Position numbers and translations under genes: made by a program. Below are positions 23,670 to 34,739 of a DNA stretch of 64,000 nt, in pieces. The notes beneath the pieces are model-generated. The model did no database searches. It was given only the letters and a program-made list of their open reading frames with translations, and was not told the DNA's origin. The stretch is from Schistocephalus solidus (lineage: Eukaryota > Platyhelminthes > Cestoda > Diphyllobothriidea > Diphyllobothriidae), in assembly GCA_017591395.1 (NCBI GenBank), contig WEDG01005121.1, positions 49,834 through 113,833 on the forward strand. The letters are read 5' to 3'. The stretch's first letter is position 1, and every line of letters starts with the position of its first letter.

Positions 23670-25239
23670 GATTTGCCGCCATGTATGCTCACGGATTGGG
23701 AAGTAAAATCCGTGAATGATTGAGGCCGGTTAGCTCCTTCATGATCGCAGCCGTATCATGTACAAAAAGTGCAAGAAAATATCTAAAAGATTCGACCTCC
23801 GGTATTAGCAGGGGTTAAGGACCACAGCTACCCGCAAACAGCTGAAATCTTCCAATACGAAAGACCTCCATAAAAACTCCTGAAGCCGAGTAATTTGATG
23901 TTTGAGCACAAAATTTATCTTAAAATATAATCCTCAAGCATTTTAATATTACTTCAAAGTCATCTTAAATCAGTACCCTTCCAGTTAACCGTTATCGCGC
24001 CTGCAATTGTGACTCCTCTATTCAGGCTGGAAAGTTTAAGATAAATATTGGAAAATTAGTAAGTCATTTTTGCCATAAAATATATTGCGCCATGAAAGTG
24101 AAGTAAGATGATTACCAGATGATGGAGACCTGCTCTACAAAAAAAACAAACCCGGACACCCTGAACCGCCAGACAGAACGACGATCAAACGCTGCCGACT
24201 CGTTTACACTCGAGGCTTTTTAGTTGCAGTTTGAGGCCAAGTTGAACTGTAAGGAAACCCGCATCGCACCGGGCCTTTTGCAAATGCAACGGGGGCAAGC
24301 TGGTTGAGCAAGAACGGACTACTTCGGTCTAGCGGATAGCCGATCGTTTTTGTGACAGTCTGCCGCCAGGCAAAAGACACAGCCACACCGTGCCAACTCT
24401 ATTTGAGAAACGCGCATGAAAACTTACATCCCCTGCCTTCTACGCAAAAAACTCAGAAACGATGAGCCTGCACTTAAATACTCTTGGCATTCCCGTCCTC
24501 CAAAAATTCTCCGGTAAAGGATCTTTTATGTAAAGGGCAACAGACATACGCAGGTATTGTATTCTATGCCTTAATTGTTCCTGTATGTATGCAGGCTCTT
24601 TAGGTCACCGTCAGGCCACTGATCTCAATAAATGAAATTTTTCTGTCCTTCGACGCTACCTTATCCCGTTCCTCGGCTTCCTCCACGCAATTGAAATTCA
24701 CCAACGTTTAAAGGGTGATCACAATGACCAAAAACGAGCAAGCGAATTTCTGGATGCTATTTACTCCAACGCAGACGAAAACAACCGTCATTTTACCCTC
24801 AGCGTTCGCTACGAAGGTGTACGCCCAGGACGCACAGACACCCTGCGTCCCACCCAAATAAACTACTAGTCATTCAGCAGCCCTAAGCCTCAGTAGTCCA
24901 CGATTTTCCCCCTGCTTTGGCACAGGGAGCCGTAAACATACTTTTGCTTCCCAACCCAACCCTGTCGCAAATTAGGGCTCGGTTTGTGCGATTTTCTAGT
25001 GCGATAATCCCACTTTCCTCCTGATTTGTTTTGTTTGATGGCAGGTTGGTGGCAAACATTTGAAAACTTTCCTCATTAAAACTCAATTTATTTTTGAAAA
25101 ATCGCCTAGACTTAAACGCATCGGCTCGAAATGCCTACCACCTCACAGCTGAAATATGCTTATGCTTTAGAATTGTCTATTTGTACCTTAAAAGTGACAA
25201 AGTAGGCCTCCCAAAATAGTTAAATATACCTCGAATAAT
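23670..25239. other. No gene seen
   Basis: AT-rich sequence with short frames on both strands. Nothing was recognised. Confidence 0.45.
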
Positions 25240-26010
25240 TTGTTTGATTTTTTGAGCACGATCGAGCGTCCTGGAATGAGTTTGCCACAATCGCGATGTG
25301 CGCTTGATGTCCACCAAAAAGAAGTTCCACGGACAGAATGTGTTGGTATCAAGGCTCAGAAGCAGGGTTTGTCCGTCTGTTCAAGCAGTAATAAATGGGA
25401 AAAACATTTCCATTACTGTGGTTAGAATGGAAGATTCCACGTTAATTTGAAGCTCTCTGAAATTCTGGGGTTGGTTGATGTCTGGAGCAACAGGATATCA
25501 CTGGAAGAAGTACAAATTCTTACTGATAGATTCAAAAATACTGTGGTTGACTGGTTTAATTACTGTCGGCAAGTCTACTCAGAAATGATAACTGTCGCTA
25601 GGAGAGGAAAGCTCAATATAACACTGGAAACTCCAATAGAAATTGACGAGTCCAAATTTTCAAGGCACCATAAGTAAAATCGTGGTCGTCTTTTAGTTGG
25701 AGATGTACCTGTGGAATAAAATCTTGTCGGTCCAGCATATCATAATCGAAGCCATGTCTAACGCATTAATGTTTCATGGGTAAGTGAATTGTGCCAAGGT
25801 ACCTATGATAGGTTCTTCTGCATACACAAGCGAGATGTAATAACGTCTACTCCTATCATTAAACGTGACGTAGAAGCAGGTAAAACAATACATTCTAATG
25901 AATGACCAAATTGTCGGTGTCTTAATTCGGTTAGGTACGATCCAAAAACCATCAATCAACAGGAACCTTACGTTAATCCGAATATGGGTACGCACACCCA
26001 GCAACTCGAG
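25240..26010 (+). pseudogene. Merlin (IS1016/ISXO2-like) transposase remnant
   Basis: The plus-strand frame from 25,447 reads LKLSEILGLVDVWSN, EVQILTDRFKNTVVDWFNYC and TLETPIEIDESKFSRHHK. Through a stop it continues with NRGRLLVGDVPVE, GTYDRFFCIHKRDV, STPIIKRDVEAGKTIHSNE and PYVNPNMGTHTQ. This is the order seen in ISXO2-like DDE transposases: the I-D-E-S-K-F and H-S-N/D-E blocks carry catalytic acidic residues and P-N-x-G-x-H-T-Q follows them. In animals this family is the Merlin superfamily of DNA transposons, known from schistosomes. At least three stops and a shifted N-terminal part (25,240-25,440) make it dead. Terminal inverted repeats were not identified. Confidence 0.8.
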
Positions 26011-28016
26011 AGGACTTAGCTAGATAGCACTTAGACATAGACATATAGACATCTATATTTTAAGGCTAATTCTGATTTACCAGTACCTATTAGGGTAGGA
26101 ATCACGCTGTAGCAAAACACTGATAGCGGGAATCACACCTATAGATTTTTCGCTATATTTCGCTCGATTCAGCTCCTAGTATTTGAAAAAACGTTGCTAT
26201 TCGGAGAGCAGACGTCAAAAAGAATGGCTATCCCTTTGACAGGTTACGCGAATAAAGATCTTCTCACGATCAAGTGGCCAATTAGCTACGTTCAAGCGAC
26301 TGGCTGCGTATTTTAACCATCAGATGACTCAACAAGGAAGGGCTTTCGTGATGGGGAGCCGGCGCAAGATCCCAATGATCAACAACACGAAGCTTCCCAT
26401 CTCAGACAAATTTGGTCGGACCAGCTTTTGCTGAGGCAAAGAACGCACAAGCAACTCTGCAAGCACTTTCCACAGACTGCCTTTTCAAGCAATTGCGTGT
26501 CCGCCATGACGATTCTTTGACCCCAGCGCGTGCACGCCTTTGCTCTGTCTGTGTCCGCCCGCAGCCAATCAGTGAATGGCGCAGTTTGATTGGCTTCAAG
26601 CTCTCACGAGGCTTGTGCCAAATCTCGTGCGGCTCCAGCAGCGAATCGACCCGGACAAGGCGGCAGCGAGCGTGGGAACGGATTGCCGCAGAGGGCCACT
26701 GGATACATACGCCGCACTTGTTCTATCCTTATACGCGCATTTCTCGTACCCCAGTGGTATGAACAACGAAAATGGCCGCAGTGTTTAATAGACGTGTGAA
26801 AACCCATGGTTGGTGGAATAGAAGGAGCTGAATTAGCTTGATCCACATGTACTCCTTTGGACCAGCACTTCAGAGAAAACTCCGACGCCCGCAAATGGTA
26901 CCATAAGTCCTTAGGTAAGACGAATGAAACCAGAAATTTCTTGGCGTCACTACGTTCGATAAGATGAGGAACACCTGATAAGTTCACGGAAGATGATAGT
27001 GGAGCAAACACGTGAAATAGACTGCATTATTTCATGAATGTCGGCAGTTTTTGTACTGCCGTACTACGACTGTTCAGAATTCATTTACTCAGACAACATG
27101 CGCCCTGGGATGGAACGTGGCAAATTTCCCTCGCATTCGACTCCGCTGAACTCACGAGGTGACGCTAGGGAAGCCTTTTTTTATGTACACAACTTTTTAT
27201 AACTGTTTTTTTGTTAAGCCATTCCTAAACCCCGCATTTATTCACTTTTTGTTTAAGTTTGTGCTTATTTTATTTTGCACACTACGCTCCGACTGTTGTG
27301 AGTTACGGTATCATTAAATGACATAACATCCACTGACTTCATTCCTCACTAGGTGCCATTGGCAGCTAAGACCGTTCTAGTGTGACCGTTTTACTTGATT
27401 CATCTCGACTAGTTTTAGCGTGGGATCTATCGTTGTTACTCGTTAAAATGCCTGTAGGGTTTATAAGTTCTCTAATTGTACCCTCCAAAACCAAAGGTTT
27501 TTCTACCGGATGAAGTTAGCCTTCCTAAAAGTGGTGACACATGAGCGCACCTCAATGCGGGTGGTCTTGCAGTAAAGTCCAGGAAGGTTATCCAAGATCT
27601 TGTCCTAATTCTAAGCTGGACTCTAAATACGACCCCGACCGAACCATTAATCCTAACCCCAATCTTAGCTTGAGACTAAAATTAAGCCTGTTTTCCATAG
27701 AATTTTCTTGCACACTCACCGTCTTCCTACCTCCATGAACCATCCTAAAATATATACAGTAGTCCACATGCCTCTAGTCAAAGGAAATGTACTATCGGAT
27801 ATGCAAATCCCGGATGGTAAAGTTTACAACTGGATCCAATTGTCGAACGTCTGACCCCAAATGGTCGTAAAAGGCGTTTGAACGTAATGAATGCGATTCC
27901 ACATTGACAGGCAAACTTTTCTGTTGTTAAGGATGTAGTTTGTTGACAAAAATCTGCACAATAAGATCCCTTCATTTGAATAGCAAACTAGGGAGTGCTT
28001 GGTTTTGGGGATAGCT

Positions 28017-28020
<4 letters not shown>
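26011..28020. other. No gene recognised
   Basis: A GC-richer block at 26,400-26,790 has open frames in all three plus-strand registers, but none has a recognisable domain. A degenerate CCTAA-like patch lies at about 27,600-27,690. The remainder is AT-rich. Confidence 0.4.

Positions 28021-28101
<81 letters not shown>
28021..28101. repeat. (TA)n microsatellite
   Basis: About 40 uninterrupted TA units. The Tyr-Ile open frame across it is an artefact. Confidence 0.98.
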
Positions 28102-28102
<1 letters not shown>

Positions 28103-29214
28103 AGTGATAGTCCAATGAAAGGAGCAAGATCAGATTGCAGTAGACAGGGGTGGTGCACGGCGCAAGATTTTATACTGTCAACGTGAGGCTGAAGCTAGCA
28201 GACAACCTGTCCTCGATCCCGCCGAAGTCCTGCAATAACACAAAAGTTATTTTTTGGACCTAGGCTGAGTTGTGGTTTGTTGGCGTGATCTGTATCTTTG
28301 GCTTCGAAAGACTTTTCTGTACACCTTCTCGCGCGCGCAGTCGTGAACGGTGCACCAAGCGTCTGATGCATGGAGGGGGTGAAAAGTCAGGGGAGGTTTC
28401 AGATTTCACACGATTTAACCTCCCTATTATCCCAACTTCTCTATGTAACTTCACGTAAATGTTGTTTATAAAAGCCGACTGCACGTCTGTCTGACATCCG
28501 ATTGGCAGAATTTGAAAATCTTTCTGGAGCTAGGAGAAACTGTGTTGTTTTCCCAGCCCTCCTGTTAGGAGAGCAGGGGCGGCTACAGCAAGCAATACCA
28601 GATGAAAAGAAGGGATTTCACTCATTGAATGCAATCTAGCTGTCGAATAAATTCTCTTTTTTTCAATTATCCGTCCAACTTCAGTCGGTCTGCTACAGCA
28701 GAGATGTCTCGAGTTAGTATCTTGCCAATCCCAATGCCGGTGGTTCAACTCCTTAGGGAGTTAATGATAAAACATTCTCAGCTGTAGCCACAGGACTTCA
28801 TTCTAAAAGGAGGAAATTTAACAACCTGAGCGTTAACAAATATGAAATGACTTACATCGCAACATCAATATCAGTAGCTACCTAGAAGAGATTGCGCTTA
28901 GCGCTGAGATGCCACATCAGCAGCCTGGTTACCCTAACAACAAAGGATGTTATCTAGCGGGTACACATAAACAAACTCGTCAGCATGTCTTCCATGGAAA
29001 CTTAATTTGATTATTCAGGAAGGAGATTAATGACGTCCAAGAGGTCCTTCATCCATAAACCTATTTATTTATTTAAGATATCAGGTAAGCGGAGACGTGT
29101 GTCTGATTTTATAAATTGAAAAATCTGATAGCGCGGAGATTTAACCAGGCAACAATACCGGAACTAAATAGTTATGACGTTCGAATTCTAAACGCCATTT
29201 CACAGTTTTGAATC
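28102..29214. other. No gene seen
   Basis: No convincing coding sequence; short frames only. Confidence 0.45.
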
Positions 29215-29310
29215 TCGGTATTTGCAAAAACTGGGGTTAGGTATGGCCAGCTGATGATGACCAATTAGCCAGAAATGACCATTAGAGTCTTCCTTGCCTT
29301 TGTCAGTAAA
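29215..29310 (+). repeat. SINE-A fragment
   Basis: actggggttaggtatggcca, gctgatgatgacc and agccagaaatgaccatt align with the SINE-A body at 47.85 kb (reverse) and 47.96 kb. Confidence 0.55.
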
Positions 29311-29397
29311 GTTATTTTCTATAACGTTTTATGGTAAGGATAATTTATGTGACCCCGTAAACAAAACGTGATGACGGATACCGCCCGCAATGTAGGT

Positions 29398-29640
29398 GTT
29401 TTGCGCCAAATTCCACGGAACAGACAGTTACGTTTATGATTAGGATTAAGTTCAGGCATATGCTTAAAGTTAGGGTTGAGGGTAAGGGTTTTGTAATCCA
29501 GGTTCTGGTTTATGTGTAAGATAAGGGTTAATATTAACTGTAGGCTTAGGGTTGGGGTAAAGATTACGGCGATGGTTTCAGTTTTGGCTATGTTTAAGCT
29601 ACGACAATATTTACTCTTCCTGGAATTATGCGCTGGTCAA
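29398..29640. repeat. Telomere-like degenerate repeat with inverted ends
   Basis: Variants of GGTTAGGG/TTAGGG recur (agttagggttgagggtaagg, gataagggttaat, gcttagggttgggg). The block is bracketed by gcgccaaattccacggaa on the left and ttcctggaattatgcgct on the right, which are imperfect reverse complements. A related partial copy in the opposite sense ends cctggaaactagcgcaa at about 29,780. This may be a small non-autonomous element or a degraded interstitial telomeric tract. Confidence 0.5.
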
Positions 29641-29689
29641 TCGTCATTGATTGAGCGGTAGTACAGGATGGATCAATATTCTCCTGTCC

Positions 29690-29785
29690 TACCACTAACC
29701 CTTACACTTACCCTAAGCCAAACCTGAACTGTTGATTTAGCACAAATACGAGCAATCCTGGAAACTAGCGCAATCTCCCAGTGTC
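29690..29785. repeat. Second CCCTAA-rich partial copy
   Basis: ccactaacccttacac and ttaccctaagcc are followed by cctggaaactagcgcaa. It resembles the reverse complement of the element at 29,398-29,640. The stretch 15,780-15,840 has a similar ending (ccctggaatttagcgcaaa). Confidence 0.4.
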
Positions 29786-30370
29786 TTGACCCCATTTCCA
29801 GCGCGATCCCAATTCAAAAAACTCGTTTTATTTAGAATACTGTGTCTCTAGAGCCAAACAAATACCCAACCTCCACTTCGGTCTCCTCCTGATTTTGGAA
29901 TTGGCCATTTCACGTGTGTGAAAATCTAACACAAACAAAAAAAACGAAAATTGGTTGGACAACTGTCGCGCAAATATGGAGGGACGATGGGTTACCAATT
30001 AGCTTAGCTTCTGGCTAACCAGTGCGTCCACAGGTGGTGGATAGGGAAACGGCCTTCAGGGAAGGTTAGCTGCAAAATAAGCACACTATCGGGTCTGGCA
30101 AATAAGCAGTCGCGGACCAGCAGAGACAGTGCTACCAGGGTGCGACGGGCTGAGGTCTGGCACACCAAAAGCCTTAAAAGACGCAAAGCCCGATGACGGC
30201 ACTGTGACATAGCGAGAGTGAACCGCCATTAAATAAGTTCGATCTCTCCCGCTGCCTTGTGGGTAGGATCTTAAGCCAAAGCGCTAGAGGAGACAACCTC
30301 GAAAAAAACAATCCAAGCGGCTGTTGGGGACACGCCCGTACTCACGATCCCCAAGACACCGCATGAAAAT

Positions 30371-31260
30371 ATGTCCGAATATAGTACTACGATCCATGCT
30401 ACGGCGTCAGCGGGAACCGACGCGCTCCACAACCCAAGTCCAGTGGTGCGGGTGAATAGTATGCGAGCTGAACTACTCAATCGGAATCGGACCCTTGGTA
30501 TTGGATGCTGGAATATGCGAACGTTCCGGAACCCTGGTACCCAAAGTCTGACGGCGCGCAGCCTTTATCAGTACAATGTAGATGTGTGCTGCCTGTCAGA
30601 AGTCCGAATACCTAACTCAGGCTCTCTGGAAATAAAGATCCCAGGTGCCAACTCACACTTTACCCTGTATCACAGTGGTCCTCGCGATTTTTCTGGTAGA
30701 CATGGTGTGGCGATTGCCCTCTCGCAACAAGCGAACCATGCACTGCTTGCTTGGGTACCAGTCAACGAAAATATGGCCTATGTGCGACTGAAAGGTCACT
30801 TCAAAAACATCTCTGTCGTCTCCGTGTACGCACCAACTTCCGCTGCCAAACAGCACGACAAAGAGACGTTTTACTCGCAACTGCAAGCATTAGTTGAAAG
30901 ACTCCCGTGCCGCGATCTGTTAATTGTTGCTGGGGACTGAAATGGCCGGACTAGGAGTTATGACTCCACTACCAGTCATCTTATTGGCCGTTTTGGGCTT
31001 GGTGCTCGATCTGAAAATGGTGAGAGACTGCTAAAGTTTGCTGATCAGAACTGACTGTTTGTCACGAGCATGGGCTTCCAGCACCGCTACAAACACCTGC
31101 TGACCTGGTATTCAAACGTCGGTCATAAGGCCAGTCAGGTCGACTACATCCTAGTCAGTTCACGGTTCGCAGCTCGTTTCACAATAGCAGATCGATGTGT
31201 GGTGCCGAGATTGGTAATGCCCATGGGTCCGACCATGTTCTCGTCCGTACACACTTGAAA
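30371..31260 (+). pseudogene. Family 2 copy A: AP-like endonuclease
   Basis: The frame from 30,371 encodes LGIGCWNMRTFRNPGTQSL (first strand, with the catalytic Asn), VDVCCLSEVRIPNSG (catalytic Glu), HGVAIALSQQ, ISVVSVYAPTSA and LLIVAGD followed by a stop where W-N is expected. The C-terminal part continues in 31,070-31,258 with ASQVDYILVSSRF, and the G-S-D-H block is reached in another frame (GNAHGSDHVLV). All catalytic blocks are traceable, but the stop after V-A-G-D and the later frameshifts disable it. A probable ancestral start lies further upstream, near 30,280; copy B keeps an ATG there. Confidence 0.85.
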
Positions 31261-31399
31261 GTGCACCTATCATCCGCACCCAAAATTTCGAGTGGTAGAT
31301 TCCTCGGCAACGCGGCACTGCCGAGGCCCTGGACAGAGAAATCCAGTCCTGTTTTACTACACGAACATATGAAGAAGGCAGTAATGAGTGGTCATCACT

Positions 31400-33016
31400 G
31401 AAGGCATTAGCCTAAGGGGTGGCTGAGAAAATCCTTGGGTTTACTCAGCGACGCCACAGGGATTGGATCAGCGGAATAACCCTGCAGTTTTCTGCCCAGA
31501 CGGCTAGACCCAGGTCCCACAACGATGCTTTTTTCTGCCAACTCCGAAAGATGACGGCAAAATTGGCTAGGAAAGACTGGAAGAAATATTTGGCTGAAAT
31601 AGCGACCTCGATGGAGCTGGCCTCAAGCGTAGGTGATACTGGAAAACTCTACCAAATTATCCACCAAGTTAGGGGTAGGCCCTCTACACTGAGCGACTCT
31701 GTTCGTGACGTGAATGGCAGCTTTATTGCTGAAAACCCGGCCAAGGTCAAGTGCTAGCGTGAGCAATTCGAGAACCTTCTCAATTTCGATACCAAGCCTA
31801 GGACCCCCTGACCACGTGCAACAGAGTCTCCTCCCTCTCCTGCTTATGCAGTGTCATGCGACCCCCTTCTGAAGGAGAAGTCACTGATGCCATACGAAGA
31901 TTGCGCAACAACAAGGCACCTGGAGAGGATTGTATACCCTGTGAAATCTACAATGCTTGTATTGACACACTGGCGCCTTGGCTCCATGAACTGATTGCAC
32001 AAGCGTGGAGAGACGAGGTTTTTCCTGATGACTGGGGCTCAAGCATCCTTGTGTCTGTCCACAAGAATGGCGACAAAATAAGATGCGAAAAATACAATGG
32101 CATAAGTCTTATCGGTGTTGCTGCTAAAATCTTCGCTAGTGTTCTTCTCAGATGATTATGGGCTGTGCGCGACTCTAGGACGAGACCCAACCAAGCCGGA
32201 TTCCATGCTGGGCGTGGATGTTTGGACCAAATATTCACACTAAGGCGTATCCTTGAATCCCGCCGTAGTGACCAGCAACCGACAGCCATATGCTTTTTCA
32301 GCTTCGCCGCCACGTTCGATTCCGTCCATCGTGAATCCTTATGGTGGATAATGGCACTAGATGGCCTACCATCGAAAATCCTCGCCATGATCAAGGCCTA
32401 TTAAAGCTCAACCACTGCACGAGTTTTGGCCCATAAAATTCTTTCCCAAGCATTCAATATCCAGTCTTGGGTTCAAGAAGGTTGTATTTTGTCACCCATC
32501 CTGTTCAACTACGCTATTGACTGGATTCTTGGGAAGGCCCTGCATGAAGAGGACGGTTTTGAGCTTGCACCCGGGCGCCGGCTGGCTGACCTCGACTACG
32601 CAGTTTATATCGCCTTACTAGCCTCAAACCTTGGTGATCTACAGTCCATGGTGTCCGGGTGAATGAAGTCGCTGAATCGCTCGGCTTGTCCATAAACGCG
32701 GGGAAGACCACAGTTTTTTCAAGCTGCATCCATGCCCAGGAAAAGGCACCTCTCGAGGTTGGTGGCTGTCAACTTGAAGAGGTGGACAGTTTCAAATACC
32801 TTGGGGCGAGCTTGCTGCCGAATGGACAGAGTAAGTATGACACTGCCTGCCCTAATCAAGACTGCTCGTTTGGTTTTCTCAAGCCTTAGAAAGTGCCTGT
32901 GGACCCGACGCGACATCTTCATCGCCAGGAAGATCCGTGTGTGTACTGTTGTGAATGCTGGGCTTTGTGTATGGAAAGATGAGCGAAGACTGAAGTATTT
33001 GACCACCGCTGCCTGA
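31400..33016 (+). pseudogene. Family 2 copy A: reverse transcriptase
   Basis: The linker 31,419-31,757 leads into RT frames at 31,856-32,155 (EVTDAIRRLRNNKAPGEDCI, ILVSVHKNGDKIRCEKYNGI), 32,165-32,404 (NQAGFHAGRGCLDQIFTLRR, ATFDSVHRESLW) and 32,426-32,662 (QEGCILSPILFNYAIDWILG). Motif C reads LDYAVYIALLA where Y-A-D-D is expected, so both catalytic Asp are lost. After a stop it continues with VAESLGLSINAGKT and DSFKYLGASLLPNG, then a thumb remnant with RKIRVCTVVNAGLC. Confidence 0.85.
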
Positions 33017-33059
33017 GGACCGACTTCGTCTTAAATGAGGAGGCGAGAGAGGATGCTAC

Positions 33060-33281
33060 TGGTTGGCGCGGCCGGAGCCACCCCTGGGTGTACCACCACA
33101 CCTGACTCGGATCCTACGAAGTGGAAGTGCCGTAAAGGCCACAGTTAGAAGGAGCCATTGCAGCCTGACTCTCAGACCAACAGTCAGCCACTCCACACAA
33201 AACACATTGGACTGACTGCAAGGTCTGAGCGTAATTGTCAGTTGGCAACCTTCCACCCACGGAGTGCTAATCGCCCCGTTT
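33060..33281 (-). repeat. Single family 1 3' module (minus) between two elements
   Basis: The reverse complement carries gccaactgacaattacgctc, gagagtcaggctgcaatgg, gtaccacacctgact and ggctccggccgcgcc. It replaces the missing 3' end of family 2 copy A and abuts the 5' end of family 1 copy 1. Confidence 0.7.
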
Positions 33282-33840
33282 GGGGTGTAGGGGTACTAGT
33301 TAGGGGTAGCACGATACCGATAGCATTTGGTCGCTCCGTTTGTCTCGTACAGCTGCTGAATGTTTCTGTGGCCGCCTCAAACTGGTACACAAATCTCATC
33401 TGTGGCTCTTCGAAGTTGGGTTTTTCCTAGCGGCCACACCCCGGGCGACCGTCAAGACTGGCGGGCTAAACCAGGTGAGGGTCTCCGGTGTTGTGTGTGC
33501 CTCCACACCCGGTATGTCTGACTCCCGAACTTCCCACCTCCCCCTCACAAAAAGTCCTACGGTGGGGGCGACAGCAACCCCGTAGGCGGTCCAGGCTAAC
33601 TCGGGTCGTTCTTCCCACTAAAACAAAACCTTAACCCATGGTGGAGTTCGGCAGCCGTCTGGGATGTCCGAGCAGCTCTATTTAGGGACAGCACTGCTTA
33701 ACTCCTCGCGGAGGAAGGGGCTGGAAAAGGTGCCCTAAACAAATGCTGGGTATCACGTCTTCTGCAGCCGGCCGTGGCTCGCAGATCGCAAAATACACGG
33801 TCGTAAAACTCAAACAAACAACAATACCCCCGTCCCCATC
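33282..33840 (+). repeat. Family 1 copy 1: 5' untranslated region
   Basis: About 400 bases align with the reverse complement of 43,000-43,412: actagttaggggt, ggctaaaccaggtgagggtc, aggctaactcgggtcgttct, ttcggcagccgtctggg. Conservation of both copies up to the same left edge suggests that edge is the true 5' end of the element. Confidence 0.75.
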
Positions 33841-33849
33841 CCCCTTGCC

Positions 33850-34678
33850 ATACCCTCCAGGCTGCTCGGGTGAGTCCACTCACACTAGCAGCCTTGAATG
33901 TTCGTTCCCTTTAAGACAATCCCAGGAGCAACTGGCCGGAACGAATGACGGCGCTAGTCGCTCGGGAACTGTCGTGCTACAAGGTGGACATTGCTGCTCT
34001 CAGCGAGACCCGATTCTCTGAGCAGGGTCAGCTGGAGGAGGTGGGTGCCGGCTACACTTTCTTCTGGAGCGGCCGGCCAAAGGCAGAGCGACGCGACGCT
34101 GGTGTTACCTTTGCCATCCGGAACGACATTGTTGGACGTCTGCCCTGTCTGCTGCAGGGTATCAATGATCGCCTGATGAGCCTCCGCCTGCCTCTTTGGG
34201 GAGACCAGTTCGCCACCATCATCAGCGCCTACGCTCCCCAATGACGAGCTCTGATGCGACGAAGGACAAATTCTACGAGGACCTGCACGCCTTGCTGGCG
34301 ACTGTGCCTAAAGAGGACAAGTTAATTGTCCTTGGTGACTTCAATGCCCGCGTCGGGACGGACCACGCTGCCTGGCAGGGAGTGCTGGGTCCCCACGGTC
34401 TCGGTAGCTGTAACGATAACGGCCTCCTTCTTCTGCGCACGTGTGCGGAACACCATCTCCTGCTGACCAACACCTTCTTCCGCCTTCCGACGCGGGAGAA
34501 GGCCACGAAGATGCACCCTCGGTCGCGGCGCTGGCATCTGCTAGACTATGTTCTCGTCCGGAGGCGAGATCGACAGGACGTGCTGGTAAAAAAGGCGATC
34601 CGCGATTCCGATGGTTGGACAGATCACCGCCTCGTCATCTCCCAGATGAGGCTCCGACTGCAACCCCGACGAAGGTAA
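33850..34678 (+). pseudogene. Family 1 copy 1: AP-like endonuclease
   Basis: The frame starts LTLAALNVRSL, hits TAA at 33,912-33,914 and continues [20 protein letters not shown] and [20 protein letters not shown] (catalytic Glu) to a stop at 34,242. From 34,196 the next frame gives [19 protein letters not shown] (G-D-F-N intact), [36 protein letters not shown] and [11 protein letters not shown] (T-D-H closing motif). All catalytic residues are visible, so this copy has the least damaged active site of the family, but the stop and the frameshift break it. Confidence 0.88.
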
Positions 34679-34739
34679 GGGGCCACCATGTAAGTTAAAT
34701 ACTCTTTTATTAAATTTGCCTGCTCACTGTTTTGATTTC

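Larger units (their letters stand above)
29985..33055 (+). mobile_element. Family 2 non-LTR retrotransposon, copy A
   Basis: A roughly 3.07-kb, nearly full-length but decayed element on the plus strand: a 5' UTR shared with copy B (53.73 kb, minus), then endonuclease and reverse transcriptase. The 5' boundary is set by the end of similarity between the copies. The 3' end is cut at about 33,055, where minus-strand family 1 module sequence starts abruptly. I leave the clade open: the compact EN-RT layout without a zinc-finger tail is RTE-like, but this is not proven. Confidence 0.8.

Noticed and set aside
26412..26762. 116-codon frame as a gene
   Set aside because: All three plus-strand registers are open in this GC-richer block, and none shows a recognisable domain.
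27995..28186. Tyr-Ile repeat open frame
   Set aside because: Product of the (TA)n microsatellite.
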